Source of the DNA: Jacaranda mimosifolia
Taxonomy: Eukaryota > Streptophyta > Magnoliopsida > Lamiales > Bignoniaceae
Assembly: GCA_018894105.1 (NCBI GenBank)
Contig: CM032128.1
Coordinates: 28,977,299 to 29,041,298, forward strand
DNA length: 64,000 nt
Direction: 5' to 3'
The notes under the pieces were generated by a model. That model was given only the letters and a program-made list of their open reading frames with translations. It was not told the DNA's origin and ran no database searches. Below, in pieces: positions 49,192 through 62,268 of the stretch. The translations under genes were made by a program, and so were the position numbers. How positions within the stretch are numbered: the first letter of the stretch is position 1; each line of letters opens with the position of its first letter.

Positions 49192-51333
49192 GTCACGGGG
49201 ATGCACAACTTTGAGAATTGTATGATAAATACATTACATATTGTTCGCAAGTTTGTGACCACCAAGTTGCAAATATCTATCTTTTGGAGTTCCTGTGCAA
49301 GAACTGCTGAAAATTCTGGCACTTTCAAGCTTGGTGCAATGAATACTTGGTGATATGTAGACAACTTTTGTAGGCTGCTATATCTAAATTTGCACGCTTT
49401 TTATTGTGTCAGACAAAGACTTGTGCCATTTAGCCATTAGATTTCTAAATCTTTCAGGAAGCTAATCCACAACGACTTAATTTCTAGAAAAAGTTTTGAT
49501 TAGTAGAAATTTTATTCATGAATAGTTGACTTGCTCTTAGCAGACAGCAATTAAGCACTTGGGGGTGGACTTTGAAGTTGGAAATACATGCCACAGCATA
49601 CTACAAGAAAGAATTTGAATATATAGGGAAAAAAAAAAAAAAAAGAGTAAAAAATCAAAGTATTGACTAGGCGTATAATCTTGGTAATTAGATTCTGCTA
49701 AATATTAGATGAGTCCGCTTGGTGAGTCTAATCGTGTTCTAGAATAAATATTTGGGCGTTGTCAAATTGGTGCTTATAAAATTGGTCAAGACTGAGCCCA
49801 TTAAATCTGTGGTTGGATATTTGATTCTTGACTATTGAAAGTAATAGAAATTAAAACTTTTATCAAATCTACAAGCTAGGATTTGGTGAAATTTCATTAT
49901 CACATTCAAATTCTTGAAAGTTTATCCTCACGTTTGCCTATAATAAATAAAAATTCATTATTATTTTTGACAGATAACACCTTTCTTTTGTCATTCTTCA
50001 TAGTTCATGGAGGAATGAATGTAACGTAGTGATGAAGATCAAAAGGTTCAACTACTACTTATAAAGCTCCACAATTAGTTAAAGCATATATATTCTTTTG
50101 AATCTTTAAGCATCTGAAGCACTATCCCACGGCATGCATCAAAGATGTATATATACAATGGTGTGTGTATATATTGAATGATAAATTAATGATCCACTTG
50201 TACATTTATAAATGTATTTAAGTATAAATATAACCTTGTTAGTACAAAGGGTTGATAATTTTACTATAAGTTGATCTATACTTACTAAGTTGAGACAAAG
50301 TGAAAGAACATTCTATACTTACTAATTTTACTAGTACGTTGATCTAATTATATTTTAGGATCAGAACTATTGTTGTCACACATTACTCCGTTTCTGCAAA
50401 CATCTTTAGCATCTAACACCAGACATTCTAAGTTTTAACAATTGATCAAAGATGCTAAAAGAACACGTGTGATTGGTCCAAATGTGGTTTGCTAGCTCTT
50501 TTATTTAGTGATAAGGCAAGAAAAGCGTAAAAAGTGATTACGGAGGTTAGTTTGGCATTAATAAATTGCTAGTCTTTAGTGGAAAATATATATATATATA
50601 TATATGTATAGTTTTCTAGAGATTATTACTGGCATATATGGATGTAGCATATTGATTATTGGTGTGAAGCATTAACAATGGTAGAAATCAGTCCGGTGGA
50701 AATTGATAAGGGTTACAGTCATAACATTTGATAATTGAAAGCACGATGGGACGGGCTACGGAGCGAATACAATTAGTCCTGCAAATTTATATAAAATAAT
50801 GTTATAATACATATTTCTAATAAAATTTAAAATTTTATCTTCTTAAAAGATAAAATTATCTTTAATATTTTTATAAAAATTCAATCCACTGTCCAAAACT
50901 AAAATTTCTAATTTCATCCTTTCCTATGAATATTCCTTCAAGGAAATTTATAAATTATGAATTCATAAACTTTAGTACTCTAAATTTCTTAATGTAGGGT
51001 TGTTTTCACAAACCCAATATGCTTTCTTATTTTGAGTAAGTTGTGTGACTAAAAAGACGAGTCGTTGAAAAGGTGGATTTAACTCTAAATTGACAGTTTA
51101 AATTCTCTATTGTTCGATCTTCTATTCTATGTCAAATATACTAAATATTTTATTATAAAAACAAATAATTTTGAATGCAATACATATATATAATAAATCA
51201 AAATAAGATATGAAATATGTATTTAAATAAAAGATCCATAATGATAGATAGAAACAACATCAATATTTATCAAAACAATTCATTTAATTTTTACAAGAGG
51301 TGCCATATTTGCATCACATTGAGAGTAGTATTG
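49192..51333. other. 3' region and intergenic DNA
   Basis: The first 200-300 bases are probably 3' UTR. An A16 run lies at about 49630, and (AT)n runs near 49088 and 50588. No gene recognised. Confidence 0.4.
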
Positions 51334-51341
51334 AACTAAAA

Positions 51342-51985
51342 TAGGGATGCGAATAGGATAGGCTGCCTGTTAGGGGCCTACAACCTAGCTTGTTTGAGGC
51401 TTAGCGCGACTTAACCTATTTAATAAATTGACCGGATTTAGGTTTTTAAAGAAGTCTATTTAGTTAAAAATGCTAGGTATAGGCTTTTAAAAAAAACGTA
51501 TAAAGCCTATTAGGCCAACTTATATAGTTTAATTATATTATAATATATGTATAATAATATAATACATATATAATTGTTTTTATATTTATATTAATTAATT
51601 TTCTTAATTTTATATCATTATATATTATGTTCTTAATTAATATATAACTACTTTATTTCAAATTTTTTGCTTAACTTTTGGTTATGCTATTCTCTTTGTT
51701 TAGACAAATGAATTATAATTGCCAATTATTTTTGCTTAATATAAATTATAGAATTTTTAGGCCTATTAAGGCTTTCAAAATCTTAAATCTATTAAGGTCT
51801 GAGCTTATTAAAAGGCTGAACCTATATAAAATTTAAGTCTAATTAGAATCTTAACTAAAATAGACTTTTCAGGCTAGACCTTAAAAAAAAAAGATCTATG
51901 TTAGGTAATAGGTTAGGTTTATGCTTATAATTTATGCAACAGACTTGGTCTATTTAAAGCAAATCATAGCCTATTCCCAGCCATA
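51342..51985. mobile_element. hAT-like nonautonomous element
   Basis: The ends TAGGGATGCGAATAGG and, on the other strand, TATGGCTGGGAATAGG match. The flanks are AACTAAAA and AATAAAAA (two mismatches). AGGCCTATTA words repeat inside. No ORF. Confidence 0.55.
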
Positions 51986-51993
51986 AATAAAAA

Positions 51994-53349
51994 TGATGAT
52001 TTAGTAATTTTTCAATAACACAAACTTTCTGACTGCCAAAAATTATATTGCTTATGATTTGGATTTGGTCAAATGCCACTAACTAGGAGGAAGGAAGAAT
52101 CCAGTGGAGCACCAAAAATTTGAAATTAAAATAGAAAGGTTGGGATTGTTTGGGAGGCATTGACTCATTTTTTATGTTTTAAAGATTTTGTAGTTATTTT
52201 GGTGTTTTAGAAATATAAGAATAAGAAATAAAGTTGTGATTGGTTGTAAAAATGTAATGATTATAGTGATGTAATATGAGGTTGTGATTGATTGTGAAAT
52301 TGTTTTTAAAATTTGATTGTTGTAGGAGTTTTGATTTTTGGGTTTGTTTAAGATATAGAATATATAAAAAATTATATATAATTTATAAATTTAATAAAAA
52401 ATTATAAATAATTTATAATAAACTTTGATTTTCAACCATATTGAAAGATTAATTAAATTTTTCTTAGTTATAGTGACATCACATTGAATATACCTAAGCA
52501 AAGGACCAACTCCCAAGGGTCATGATAATATTTAAATCTTAAAAATTTTGGTAGGATAAGTTATATTTGAATAGATTATTGCACAAGTTAATGAAATATT
52601 ATTTATTTGTGATGAAAGTATATAATAAGAGATATTTCATATGAAATTATAAATATCAGATGAAAAAATTCAACTTAATAATTGTGATTTAAAAATAAAA
52701 ATTATTTTATTTTTTAATAATTCAATAAAAAATGATATTATCTCTTAATTATTAGTTGAATAATCAAAATTATTTTTACTTATGTACTAATGTATTTAGA
52801 ATTTGTATGTTTTAAAGCGTGTTACTAGATATTGTTAATCAATTACTGATTAATTAATATAATTTATCTTATCTTTTTAATTAATCATTTAAAGCCATAA
52901 TATCAAATAAAGTCAACATAGCCTTTATGTCTTGGTGATGAATCAAGTATAATATAAGTTAGTTTATCACTCCTTAACATTACAGCCATGAATAAATCAA
53001 ATACGTTGTAGTGATTCATTAAAATAATAAACGTAATATGTTGCATTTCCATCAAAAGAATTTCACTTGGTAGCTTTTGGGGAATTCATGTTTAAAAAAA
53101 TTGTGGTTGTCACAAAAATGTTGTCAACCATTGGGGTGTGAAAAAATAAATTTTATCATTTCAATTATTGAAGACCGTAACAACTATAAACCAAAGTATT
53201 ATTTTAATTTTGTATATTCTTTGTAAGTATTAATCCAGTTTTGTCATCCCCTTCATCTTTTTATTTTATTTTTTCACAATTATCATTTCAATTCCATACA
53301 TTTTATAACATACAATTATCCAAACCATAAACAAGGACAACATAAATAT
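51994..53349. other. AT-rich intergenic DNA
   Basis: No gene seen. TTGTGATTGGTTGT/TTGTGATTGATTGT words near 52235-52300 look like a decayed repeat. Confidence 0.4.
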
Positions 53350-54694
53350 TGTTGTAATTGGCATAATGTAATTCCCTATATTAGTCTAATTATATGTTTA
53401 AAAAGAGAGAAATTGTCTTTGGATGGATGCCAATTAGGTTGGAATCCAAAGATAATGATAGAGTTAAAAATAGAGGAGTAAAAAATGGTTAAGTGCTACG
53501 AATTGATTTTATCCCACATAGGAACTTTAACAAAATAGAGACTAGCTTGGTCCTTATAAAACTAAGTGGAGGAGTTGAAGGGTCACTTGTCCCACATTGG
53601 TTTTATAAATAAGTGTGGACTAATATACATTGAATTTAAGAATGAATGTTTATTAAAAGTGTTCATTAGGGGGTTTATATAGGTGGACCACACGCGCGCC
53701 GCCGCCGCCGCAGCCCAGCTTGGCTCCGGCTTCGATCGTTAGGGCGAATTGTCTCTGTCTCAGTCTCAATCTTTTCTTTTTGGACAAAATTCAATTGGAA
53801 TTTTCAAATTACTTAACGGACCAATGGTATTGTGATCAGATGTTAAGGTTTTTCGGCTGCTAGTTAAAGCCTAAAAAAATGTGTTTGAGGCCATTAAACC
53901 ACAACCAGCCCTAGTTTCCTCTATAAAAGAGTCTGCCACTGGTAGACTTTATACACAGTTTGACCAAGTAAAAACCATAATTGGAGATTATAGTAGCTCA
54001 TAGGGATCGACCGCCAGTTAAAGCCCAAAAACGTGTTTGAGGCCATTAAACCACATCCAGCCGAATTTCCTCTATAAAAGAGTCCACCCCTAGCAGACTT
54101 TATACACAGAATACATTCTTTCTCTTTCTTGCATACTTATGTATCCTCTCTCATATCTTCCTATCTTCAACTGAGCTTTGGCTATCTGATTCCGGCAAAT
54201 TGAGGTACTGTTTGAGGTGAACGAGAAGGAGTGCACATGATCGTTTTGGACCATCTTATTTTGGGATGAACAATGTTGTACCCATTGCACTGGTGAGTCG
54301 AGGCATTTATTTCTTCAAGGAAAATAGAATTCGTTTGTGATTTGGTCATCTGACTGATTCTGTTACGATACAGGATCTTTAGATAAGTTTTTTTAATTTC
54401 TTGTATCTAAATTATGTATACTGATTGTAGGTTCTTATTGTTTTGATATCTCGGTTTGTTATGTAACTTTTGGCTTTTTCAAAAATCGCATCATGTTGAA
54501 TATATGAATTATGTTATGCCTTGATCACATTGAATGTATAATTTGTATTATGCCTATTATACTTAAATTTATAATTTGATAAATACGCATGTTTTCTTTT
54601 GATTATCTGTTTCAACTCACAATTGATAATTTGAATTACTTTAAATGCTTTATATCGTTGCCCTACTGCATGTTGTTAGTATTCTGAAACAACA
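53350..54694 (+). repeat. 5' LTR (1345 bp) with duplicated TATA segment
   Basis: Has two copies of a segment of about 100-150 bp, each containing GTTAAAGCC, GTTTGAGGCCATTAAACCAC, CCTCTATAAAAGAGTC and AGACTTTATACACAG. The TATA boxes are near 53922 and 54073. The 3' LTR has one copy. Confidence 0.9.
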
Positions 54695-54803
54695 ATCTTG
54701 AAGAAACGAACATCACATGTGTCATTTATCTGCTATAAATTCTGTTGAGATTTCTGATTATATATCCTGCTTTGGGATTTTTTCTTTTCTTTAGAAATCT
54801 GGT

Positions 54804-55848
54804 ATGGGTTCAACTTCTTATGATGTTGGTGATATAGTGTCAGCGAAAGTTGACCTTTTCGAACAGCCGAAAAAAATTTTCGGGCCAGTATTTTAAGCGT
54901 TGGCAATAGCTCATGAAAATCTGGCTGATGATGAAAGGTCTACTTTCGTTGATTCAGTTGACCATTCCAAAACCAATTGATACTGATACTAAGACTAAAG
55001 AAATAGTCAAATAGAAAATGAGGGATCAGATTGTTAGAGAAGTGATTCTGTCAGCTTTGTATGATATACTCTTCAATGTATACTATTTTGATTCCTATAC
55101 GGCTAAGTCTTTATGGGATGAATTGGATAAGAAATATAATATTGAAGAGCAGGGGCTCGAAAAGTATTCGATTTCCAAATTTCTGAAGTATCACATGGTC
55201 GAGGACAGGTCTGTATCTGGACAAATACATGAGCTCATCAATCTAGAGCATCCCCTGGCTGATGCTGATATGAAACTTTCTGAGAAATTTATGGTTACGT
55301 TAATTGTCGATAAGTTCCCCAAGTCATGGGAAAGTTTCGGCATGACTCTAAAGCATAAAAAAAGGAAATTGACTTTAGATGATCTGATGATCGCCATAAG
55401 CATTGAAGAGAAACACAGAAATCAAACTCATAGTGTTATTGTTGAGTTTCACCCTAAGGTAAATGTGATAGTAGGAAAGAAGAAAGTCAACAATAAAATG
55501 AACCAAATGAACTCGAACTCTAAAACCATCGATAAAGGAAAGGCCAAAGATAATAAGAAACCTAAGGCAAACAGGCCTTGCTGGAATTGTGGACAAAAGG
55601 AGCATTGGGCTAAGGAGTGTCCCTCTAAGAAAGCCAAGTTTAAAGCCCTGTCTGCTGGACCAGTTGTCAACATGGATGTTGGAGACACCAGCGAAGCTAG
55701 AGTTCCTGATGCATCCATTGACGAGTACATTTCTTTTAAACCCGAATTATTCTATATCTATGAAACCTATGATTGGTTGATAGACACTGGTGCTAACGTG
55801 CATGTTTGTGTTGACAAATCTCTTTTTTGTGTCTTACCAGCTTGTTAG
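54804..55848 (+). pseudogene. copia gag and start of protease
   Basis: The likely start is the ATG at 54804 (MGSTSYDVGD), broken by early stops. An open frame of 276 codons runs 55018-55848 with the copia gag fold (SLWDELDKKYNIEEQGLEKY, then LPKSWESF-like VDKFPKSWESFGMTL). The zinc knuckle is CWNCGQKEHWAKEC (55579-55620), and the protease site DWLIDTGANVHVC comes just before the stop. Confidence 0.88.
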
Positions 55849-55950
55849 CGGAATGACTGTGATGATGGAAAACTCAAGTGCAGCCAAATTGTTGGGATGG
55901 GACGTGTGGACTTGAAATTTCCTTTGGGGTGCATATAGTCTCTGCAAAGG

Positions 55951-56870
55951 ATGCATCATGTTCCAGAAGTCCGAAGAAATATAATTAGCAGTTCTGTAAT
56001 AGTTAGGGAGGGTTATGAAATTTCTTTTAAATCGAATAAAGTTGTAATTTTACATTATAGTACTTCCATTTTTAAATGTTATCTTTCCAATGGTTTGTTC
56101 AAGTTACGAGTTGAAAACATTATTGGTTCTAATAAAATTGAATTTCCTAATTTTCCTGTTATTAATGTTGTTGAGAATTCACTAGGACACTTAAATTTTA
56201 GTTTTACCAAATGAATGATGAACTTAAATCTAATTCCTAAACATGAAATTGAACGAGGTCATAAATGTCAAATCTGTGTTGAAGTTAAGCAAGTTAGAAA
56301 GCCTTACCACTTGGTTGAAAGGCAAACTGAAATTCTTAGCTTAGTACACACAGACATTTGTGAGTTCAATAGGGTCTTAACAAAAGACAATAGAAGATAC
56401 TTTATTACCTTTATAGATGATAACAGTAGGTACTGTTATGTCTATTTATTAAAACATAAAGATGAAGCACTGGAAAAGTTCATTATGTTCAAAAATGAAG
56501 CCGAAACATAAACTAATAGAAAACTTAAACGGTTAAGGTCAGATAGGGGTAGAGAATATGGGTCCAACCTATTTCATGAATACTGCCAGAATTTTGGCAT
56601 AGTTCATGAAGAAACTGCCCCTTATTCTCCCGCTTCGAATGGGATAGCTGAGCGAAAGAATAGAGCTTTTATAGATATGGTTAACAGTTTGCTTTTAAAT
56701 TCTAGACTGCCCAAGTACATGTAGGGGGAAGCTCTGAATACGGCTTGCCATATTTTTAATAGAGTTCCCTTGAAACGTAAAGAAAGCACTCCATTTGAAT
56801 TTTGGAAAAGTAGGAAACCTAGTCTAAAATACTTCGAGTGTGTGGCTGTCTTGCAAAAGTTCTAGTCCCT
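55951..56870 (+). pseudogene. copia GAG-pre-integrase and integrase, broken
   Basis: MHHVPEVRRNIISSSV opens the pre-integrase region. The core then shows LVHTDICEFN (first catalytic Asp), FITFIDDNSRYCYVYLLKHK, LRSDRGREYGS (second Asp) and SPASNGIAERKNRAF (Glu). Stops lie at 56212, 56508 and 56722. Confidence 0.87.
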
Positions 56871-57040
56871 GAACACAAGAGGAAGAAGCTAGGTCCCAAA
56901 ACTGTTGATACAGTCTTTCTAGGCTATGTGGAAACATCTTATACTATGAGATTTTTAGTTATTAAATCATAATTCCAGGCATAAATGCGAACACTATAGT
57001 TGAATTTTGCGATGCTACGTTCTTTGAGAACGTATTTCCC

Positions 57041-58152
57041 ATGAAGATCGGGATACCTCAAAATGTTTCTTTAGATTCAACCCTTGTGTCTACATCGATT
57101 CCTGATCATGTGGAAAAGATGACAAATGTGGGGGCTAGTCCTAGTAGTACCGACACAATTCATGGAGAACTGGATGAACCCAGACGGAGTAAAAGAGCTA
57201 GAATTGCTAAGGACTTTAGGAGTGACTTTGTTACTTACAATGTCGAGGGTTATCCTATTACCTTCAAGGATGTTATGGCTTCTCCTAAAGCTAAATATTG
57301 GAAGGAAGCCAGTAAGAGTGAAATGGATTCTATCATCTCGAATGGGACATGGGAATTAGTCAATCTCCCTTAGGGGTGTACTACTATAGGAAGCAAGTGG
57401 ATCTTAAAAAGAAACTTAAGTCTAATGGGACTGTTGATAAGTTTAAAGCCAAGCTAGTTGCTAAATGGTTTAGGCAAAAAAAAAGGAATAGATTTCTTCG
57501 ACACCTATTACCCAGTAGCTCGTTTACTACCATCCGAGTGCTTATAGCACTGCCTTCCATATATGATTTCCCTATTCACCATATGGATGTGAAAACAACC
57601 TTTCTATATGGTGATCTTAAGGAAGAAATATATATGGATCACCCTGAGGGATTTGTAGCTCCTGGAAATGAGCGAAAAGTTTGAAAGCTTGTTAAATCAC
57701 TTTATGGTCTAAAACAAGCACCTAAACAATGGCATGAAAAGTTTGACAAAATCATACTATCATTTCGCTTCACATTTAATGATAATGACAAGTGCATCTA
57801 CTGCAAAGTTAAAGGTGATAACTGTATTGTGTTATGCATGTATGTAGATGACATTCTGCTAATTGGCTCCAATACTAAGATTATTAATGAGACTAAGTGT
57901 TTCTTAAAGAATAAGTTTGAAATGAAAGATATGGGATTTGCAAATATGATTCTTGGACTTAAGTTGACTCATTCAGCTGAGGGTATAGCAGTCTCTCAGT
58001 CTTACTATGTTGAAAAGATAATTGAGAAATTTGACTATAAACAAAGTAGAATCGTAAAAACACCATATGATATTTCAGTGACTCTCTTTAAGAATGAAAC
58101 TAGTGTACCAATATCTCAATTAAGGTATTCTCAAATAATTGGTAGCTTGTAA
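57041..58152 (+). pseudogene. copia reverse transcriptase, broken
   Basis: The lead-in RRSKRARIAKDF and YWKEASKSEMDSIISNGTWE precede the RT. The RT shows IHHMDVKTTFLYGDLKEEIY, SLYGLKQAPKQWHEKFD and CMYVDDILLIGSN, with an intact YVDD motif near 57838-57849. Frames change several times (stops near 57372 and 57682). Confidence 0.88.
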
Positions 58153-58159
58153 TATCTTG

Positions 58160-58795
58160 CAAATGGCTCAAGACCAGATATCTCATTTGAGGTCTCTAAG
58201 CTTGCTAGATTACAAGCTGTCCTAATCGAACTCATTGGGAGGCTTTGGATAGGGTACTTCGATATCTAAAGGGCTCAGCTTCACTAACCTTGCAGTACAA
58301 AAGATTTCCTACAGTGCTGGAAGGGTACAGTGACACTAGCTAGATAGCCAAAAACTCCAATAGTAATGGGTGTATAGGGTATATATTTACCTTCGGTGGG
58401 GGCGTTGTCTCTGGAAGTCTACTAAACAGACATTGGTAACCCAATCTACTTTTGAGGCTAGGTTGTGTGCTTTGGACACAACTGGGACAGAGGCAGAATG
58501 GCTATATGGGCTAATGATACAATTGCCCATGGTAACCAAACCTCTTCCGAGAATTGCAGTACATTGTGATAACTAAACCACAATTGCAAAGATTAGAAGT
58601 TCAAAGTTTAATCAAAAGACTAAAAGACACATCCAAGTTAGACTAATATCTATAAGGGAGTTAGTGTCTGACAAGGTTATAGCAATTGACTTTGCTGGAT
58701 CCAAAGACAACATTGCAGACCCTCTAACTAAAGGACTTGATTTGTCCTCAGTTTATAAATTCAAGTTAGGGACGGAACTGGAAACCCATCAATGA
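58160..58795 (+). pseudogene. copia RNase H
   Basis: Fragments in shifting frames: WKSTKQTLVTQSTFEARLCA, ALDTTGTEAEWL and, near the end, NIADPLTKGLDLSSVYKFKL before a TGA at 58793-58795, the usual close of a copia polyprotein. Confidence 0.8.
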
Positions 58796-59344
58796 TATAC
58801 CTGCAGTAGCAACCCAACCTAACTAAGTGGAGATCCCACAAAATAGGTTCAATGTGGTATAAATAAGCTGCTGAGTATATCAAGTTGCACCAAAAAATTA
58901 GATTGATACTTTGTATCTAGTGTCTCTCTCCTGATTGCCTGGTAGGTGCTAACTATTACTGGTATAGTAAGTGTTTAACTCTGAATGGGGTCAAGTCTTT
59001 TCAACAAGATGCGAGCAGTGCATCCCTGGAGATGCTCAACTAAGTAAATGTAGTCCTTTAGCCGCGACTAAAGAAATTGGGTTGTTCCTTGACAAGCATT
59101 CATGATACAGGATCGGGACACATGGCCTTAATATGTCAACCCTAAAAGTCAGTACATAGCCTTTAGCTCGTTGGTACTGATGGATGCAATCACAATCATA
59201 GGTACAAAATTCAAGGCTTAGATCTATTTGTCCCGGTGGTGGCAGGAGTCGAATAACTTAGGGGTGGTTCAAATCGAAAGGTACCATTTCTGAAAGCGAG
59301 CTATGTTGAATCTGATAGCCATAATCTATGGATTTATGGAGGAT

Positions 59345-60580
59345 TGTTGTAATTGGCATAACGTGATTCCCTATATTAGTCTAATTACATGTTTAAAAAG
59401 AGAGAAATTTTATTTGGATGGATGCTAATTAGGTTGGAATCTAAAGACAATGATAGTGTTAAAAATAGAAAGAGTAACAAATGGTTAAGTGCTATGAATT
59501 GATTTTGTCCCACATAGGAACTTTAACAAAGTAGAGACTAGCTTGGGCCTTATAAAACTAAATGGAGAAGTTGAAGGGTTATTTCAACCCTTCACTTGTT
59601 CCACATTGGTTTTATAAATAAATGTGGACTAGTATAAATTGAACTTAAGAATGAATGCTTGTTAAAAGTGTTCATTAGGGGGTTCATATAGGTGGACTAC
59701 ACGTGCACTGCCACCCGGCCTGGTTCGGGTCGGGTCGTTAGGGCGAATTGTCTCAGTCTTAGTATTATCTTTTTGGACAAAATTCAATTGAAAATTTCAA
59801 ATTACTTAACAGGCAAATGGTATTGTGATCGGATGTTAAGGTTTGACCAAGTAAAAACCCTTATTGAAGATTATAGCCGCTCATAGGGATCGGCCACTAG
59901 TTAAAGCCCAAAAACGTGTTTGTGGGCCATTAACCGCTGCTAGGCCTAATTTCCTCTATAAAAGAGTCCGACCCTGGCAGACTTTATACACAGAACGTAG
60001 TTTTTCTCTCTCTCTTTCGTACTCACGTATCCTCTCTCATATATCCCTATCTTCAACTGAGCTTCGGCTATCTGATTCTAGCAAATTGAGTTACTGCTCG
60101 AGGTGAACATGAAGGAGTGCACCTGATCGTTCTGGACCATCTTATCCTGGGATGAGCAACACTGTACCCATTACATTGGTGAGTTAGGGCGTTCGTTTCT
60201 TCAAAGCAAATAGAATTCGCCTATGATTTGGTCATCCGACTGATTATGTTATAATACATGATCTTTAGATAAGTTTTTTTAATTTCTTGTATCTAAATTA
60301 TGTATACTGATTGTAGGTTCTTATTGTTTTGATATCTCGGTTTGTTATGTAACTTTTGGCTTTTTCGAAAATCGCATTATGTTGAATATATGAATTATGT
60401 TATGCCTTGATCACATTGAATGTATAATTTGTATTATGCCTATTATACTTAAGTTTATAATTTGATAAATACACATGTTTTCTTTTGATTATCTGTTTCA
60501 ACTCACAATTGATAATTTGAATTACTTTAAATGCTTTATATCGTTGCCCTACTGCATGTTGTTAGTATTCTGAAACAACA
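59345..60580 (+). repeat. 3' LTR (1236 bp)
   Basis: Single TATA segment near 59955-59964. Its last 321 bases differ from the 5' LTR at only 4 sites by eye, while its first 240 differ at more than 20. Confidence 0.9.
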
Positions 60581-60610
60581 AATATTGGTATAGTATTACG
60601 TATTAAGACA

Positions 60611-61100
60611 CACTATCAAATATATATATATATATATTAGTGACAAAATAATTCGTGGCAATACAAAAATTATTAGTAATGACTTGTATTAAGTGACAAT
60701 ATCTTTTATGTTATCACTAATTATACTTTTTAAGTGACAATTATTTATATTTTGTCACCATATAGCACAATAGTGATAAAAACTAATGTTAATGACACCC
60801 TTATGGAGACAACTAGTGACAATAAAAATTATCACTATAATTTTTCACAAGATTTTTATTGTCACGAAGTTGTCACCATGGGGACTAGTGTCACTAATTG
60901 TCAATGGTGATAACTTCAACACTATTTTCATCACCATTTAATTTGCAAAAAATTTTAAGGTGACAAAACAAAATTTTGGATCACTTTATATATATAATTA
61001 GTAACAATTGTATTACCACTTATTATTTTGTCATCAATTTATTTTTTATTTTTTATTTAGTAACAACCATGTATTAAGAATTTGAGGCACCATATATATG
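60611..61100. mobile_element. CACTA-like end with GTGACAA repeats
   Basis: CACTATCAAA at 60611, then AGTGACAA/TTGTCAC words in both orientations to about 61010, as in the subterminal regions of CACTA elements. No second end or target duplication was found. Confidence 0.45.
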
Positions 61101-61690
61101 ATGACAAATTTTAGAAGTTTGAGCGATAACTTTAAATTTTTATTTTTTTTCCCATCTTAGAAAACTTCTTGAGTTTGTTGGACTTATTAAGTCGAATTAA
61201 TTAAATATTTGTATGAAAAATTTGATCAAATGTCTTAGGATAACAACCATGATTACCCCTCTGAATCTCTATTACCAGAGCGTGATTATCTTCGTGGAAA
61301 TTGAATCGTCACCTTCAATTTTTGGGATAATTTCTCAGATTTCATTAATGGTTTTCAGTTCAACTTATTTTAGTTTTTATATGAAGATGGAAATATAATT
61401 GAATTAATTGTTGAATATTAGAAGTAATATCTGAACATATTGTATTAATTTGTTGGTTTTATTACTATTTCTATATCACATTAATCAAATAATACTGGAT
61501 GATCGTAATCATTAAATTTAATATGAACTTATATATTGTTCAATGAGATAGAAAAATCATCATATAATTAGTCAATAAATTTTAATTATTTTTAAATTAA
61601 TGGATATTTTAATTTAAAATAATGGTTGATTTGAGAATCAAATTAAATAGTATTCTTATTGAAAAAGAAATACATAATGTATTCTAAAAA
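61101..61690. other. AT-rich intergenic DNA
   Basis: Nothing recognised. Confidence 0.4.
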
Positions 61691-62268
61691 CACTACTAAA
61701 AAAATGGCGTTTTGCGATGGATTTTGCATTGCGATGCTTTTTTTGGCGACGGATTTGTCGCACCACTTTTGCGACGGAATTTTCGTCGCTAATTTGGAGT
61801 GTTTGCCATGGAAAAATCTGTATCCATCGCAAAATTTTCAGTTTTATAGTGATTTTTTGTGATGAATTTTTCCATCGCAAAACGTAGTTTTGTGAAGAAT
61901 TTTTTCGTCGCAAAATATTTTTATTTTTTTTAAAATTGCAGCATTTTTTTCAATATTAAAAACCTATAATCAACAAATAGTATATTCATAAATTTAACAA
62001 CATCATATTTAATGATATTTATAACCACCAAATTATAAAATAATAATATCCTCCATAAAATCCAAATATAACATCAAATAAACGAAATATTCATAAATTC
62101 AACAACATAAAAGTATTCAAATGTAATTATCAAAGCATAACCATTTTCACACAGTATATGACTAAACACTCATACACAAGCCAATCAAGCATCATTCTCA
62201 TCATCTATGTTTCTTTGTAATTGTTCATTAGGGGATCTAGATGAAGATGGTGTAGCAAATACCTCTGG

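Larger units (their letters stand above)
53350..60580 (+). mobile_element. Ty1/copia retrotransposon, decayed
   Basis: LTRs at 53350-54694 and 59345-60580 begin TGTTGTAATTGG and end GAAACAACA. A perfect 5-bp target duplication AATAT lies at 53345-53349 and 60581-60585. The order gag, protease, integrase, reverse transcriptase, RNase H is the Ty1/copia order. The coding region has many stops and frameshifts. The two LTRs differ in length and in where they differ. Confidence 0.92.
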
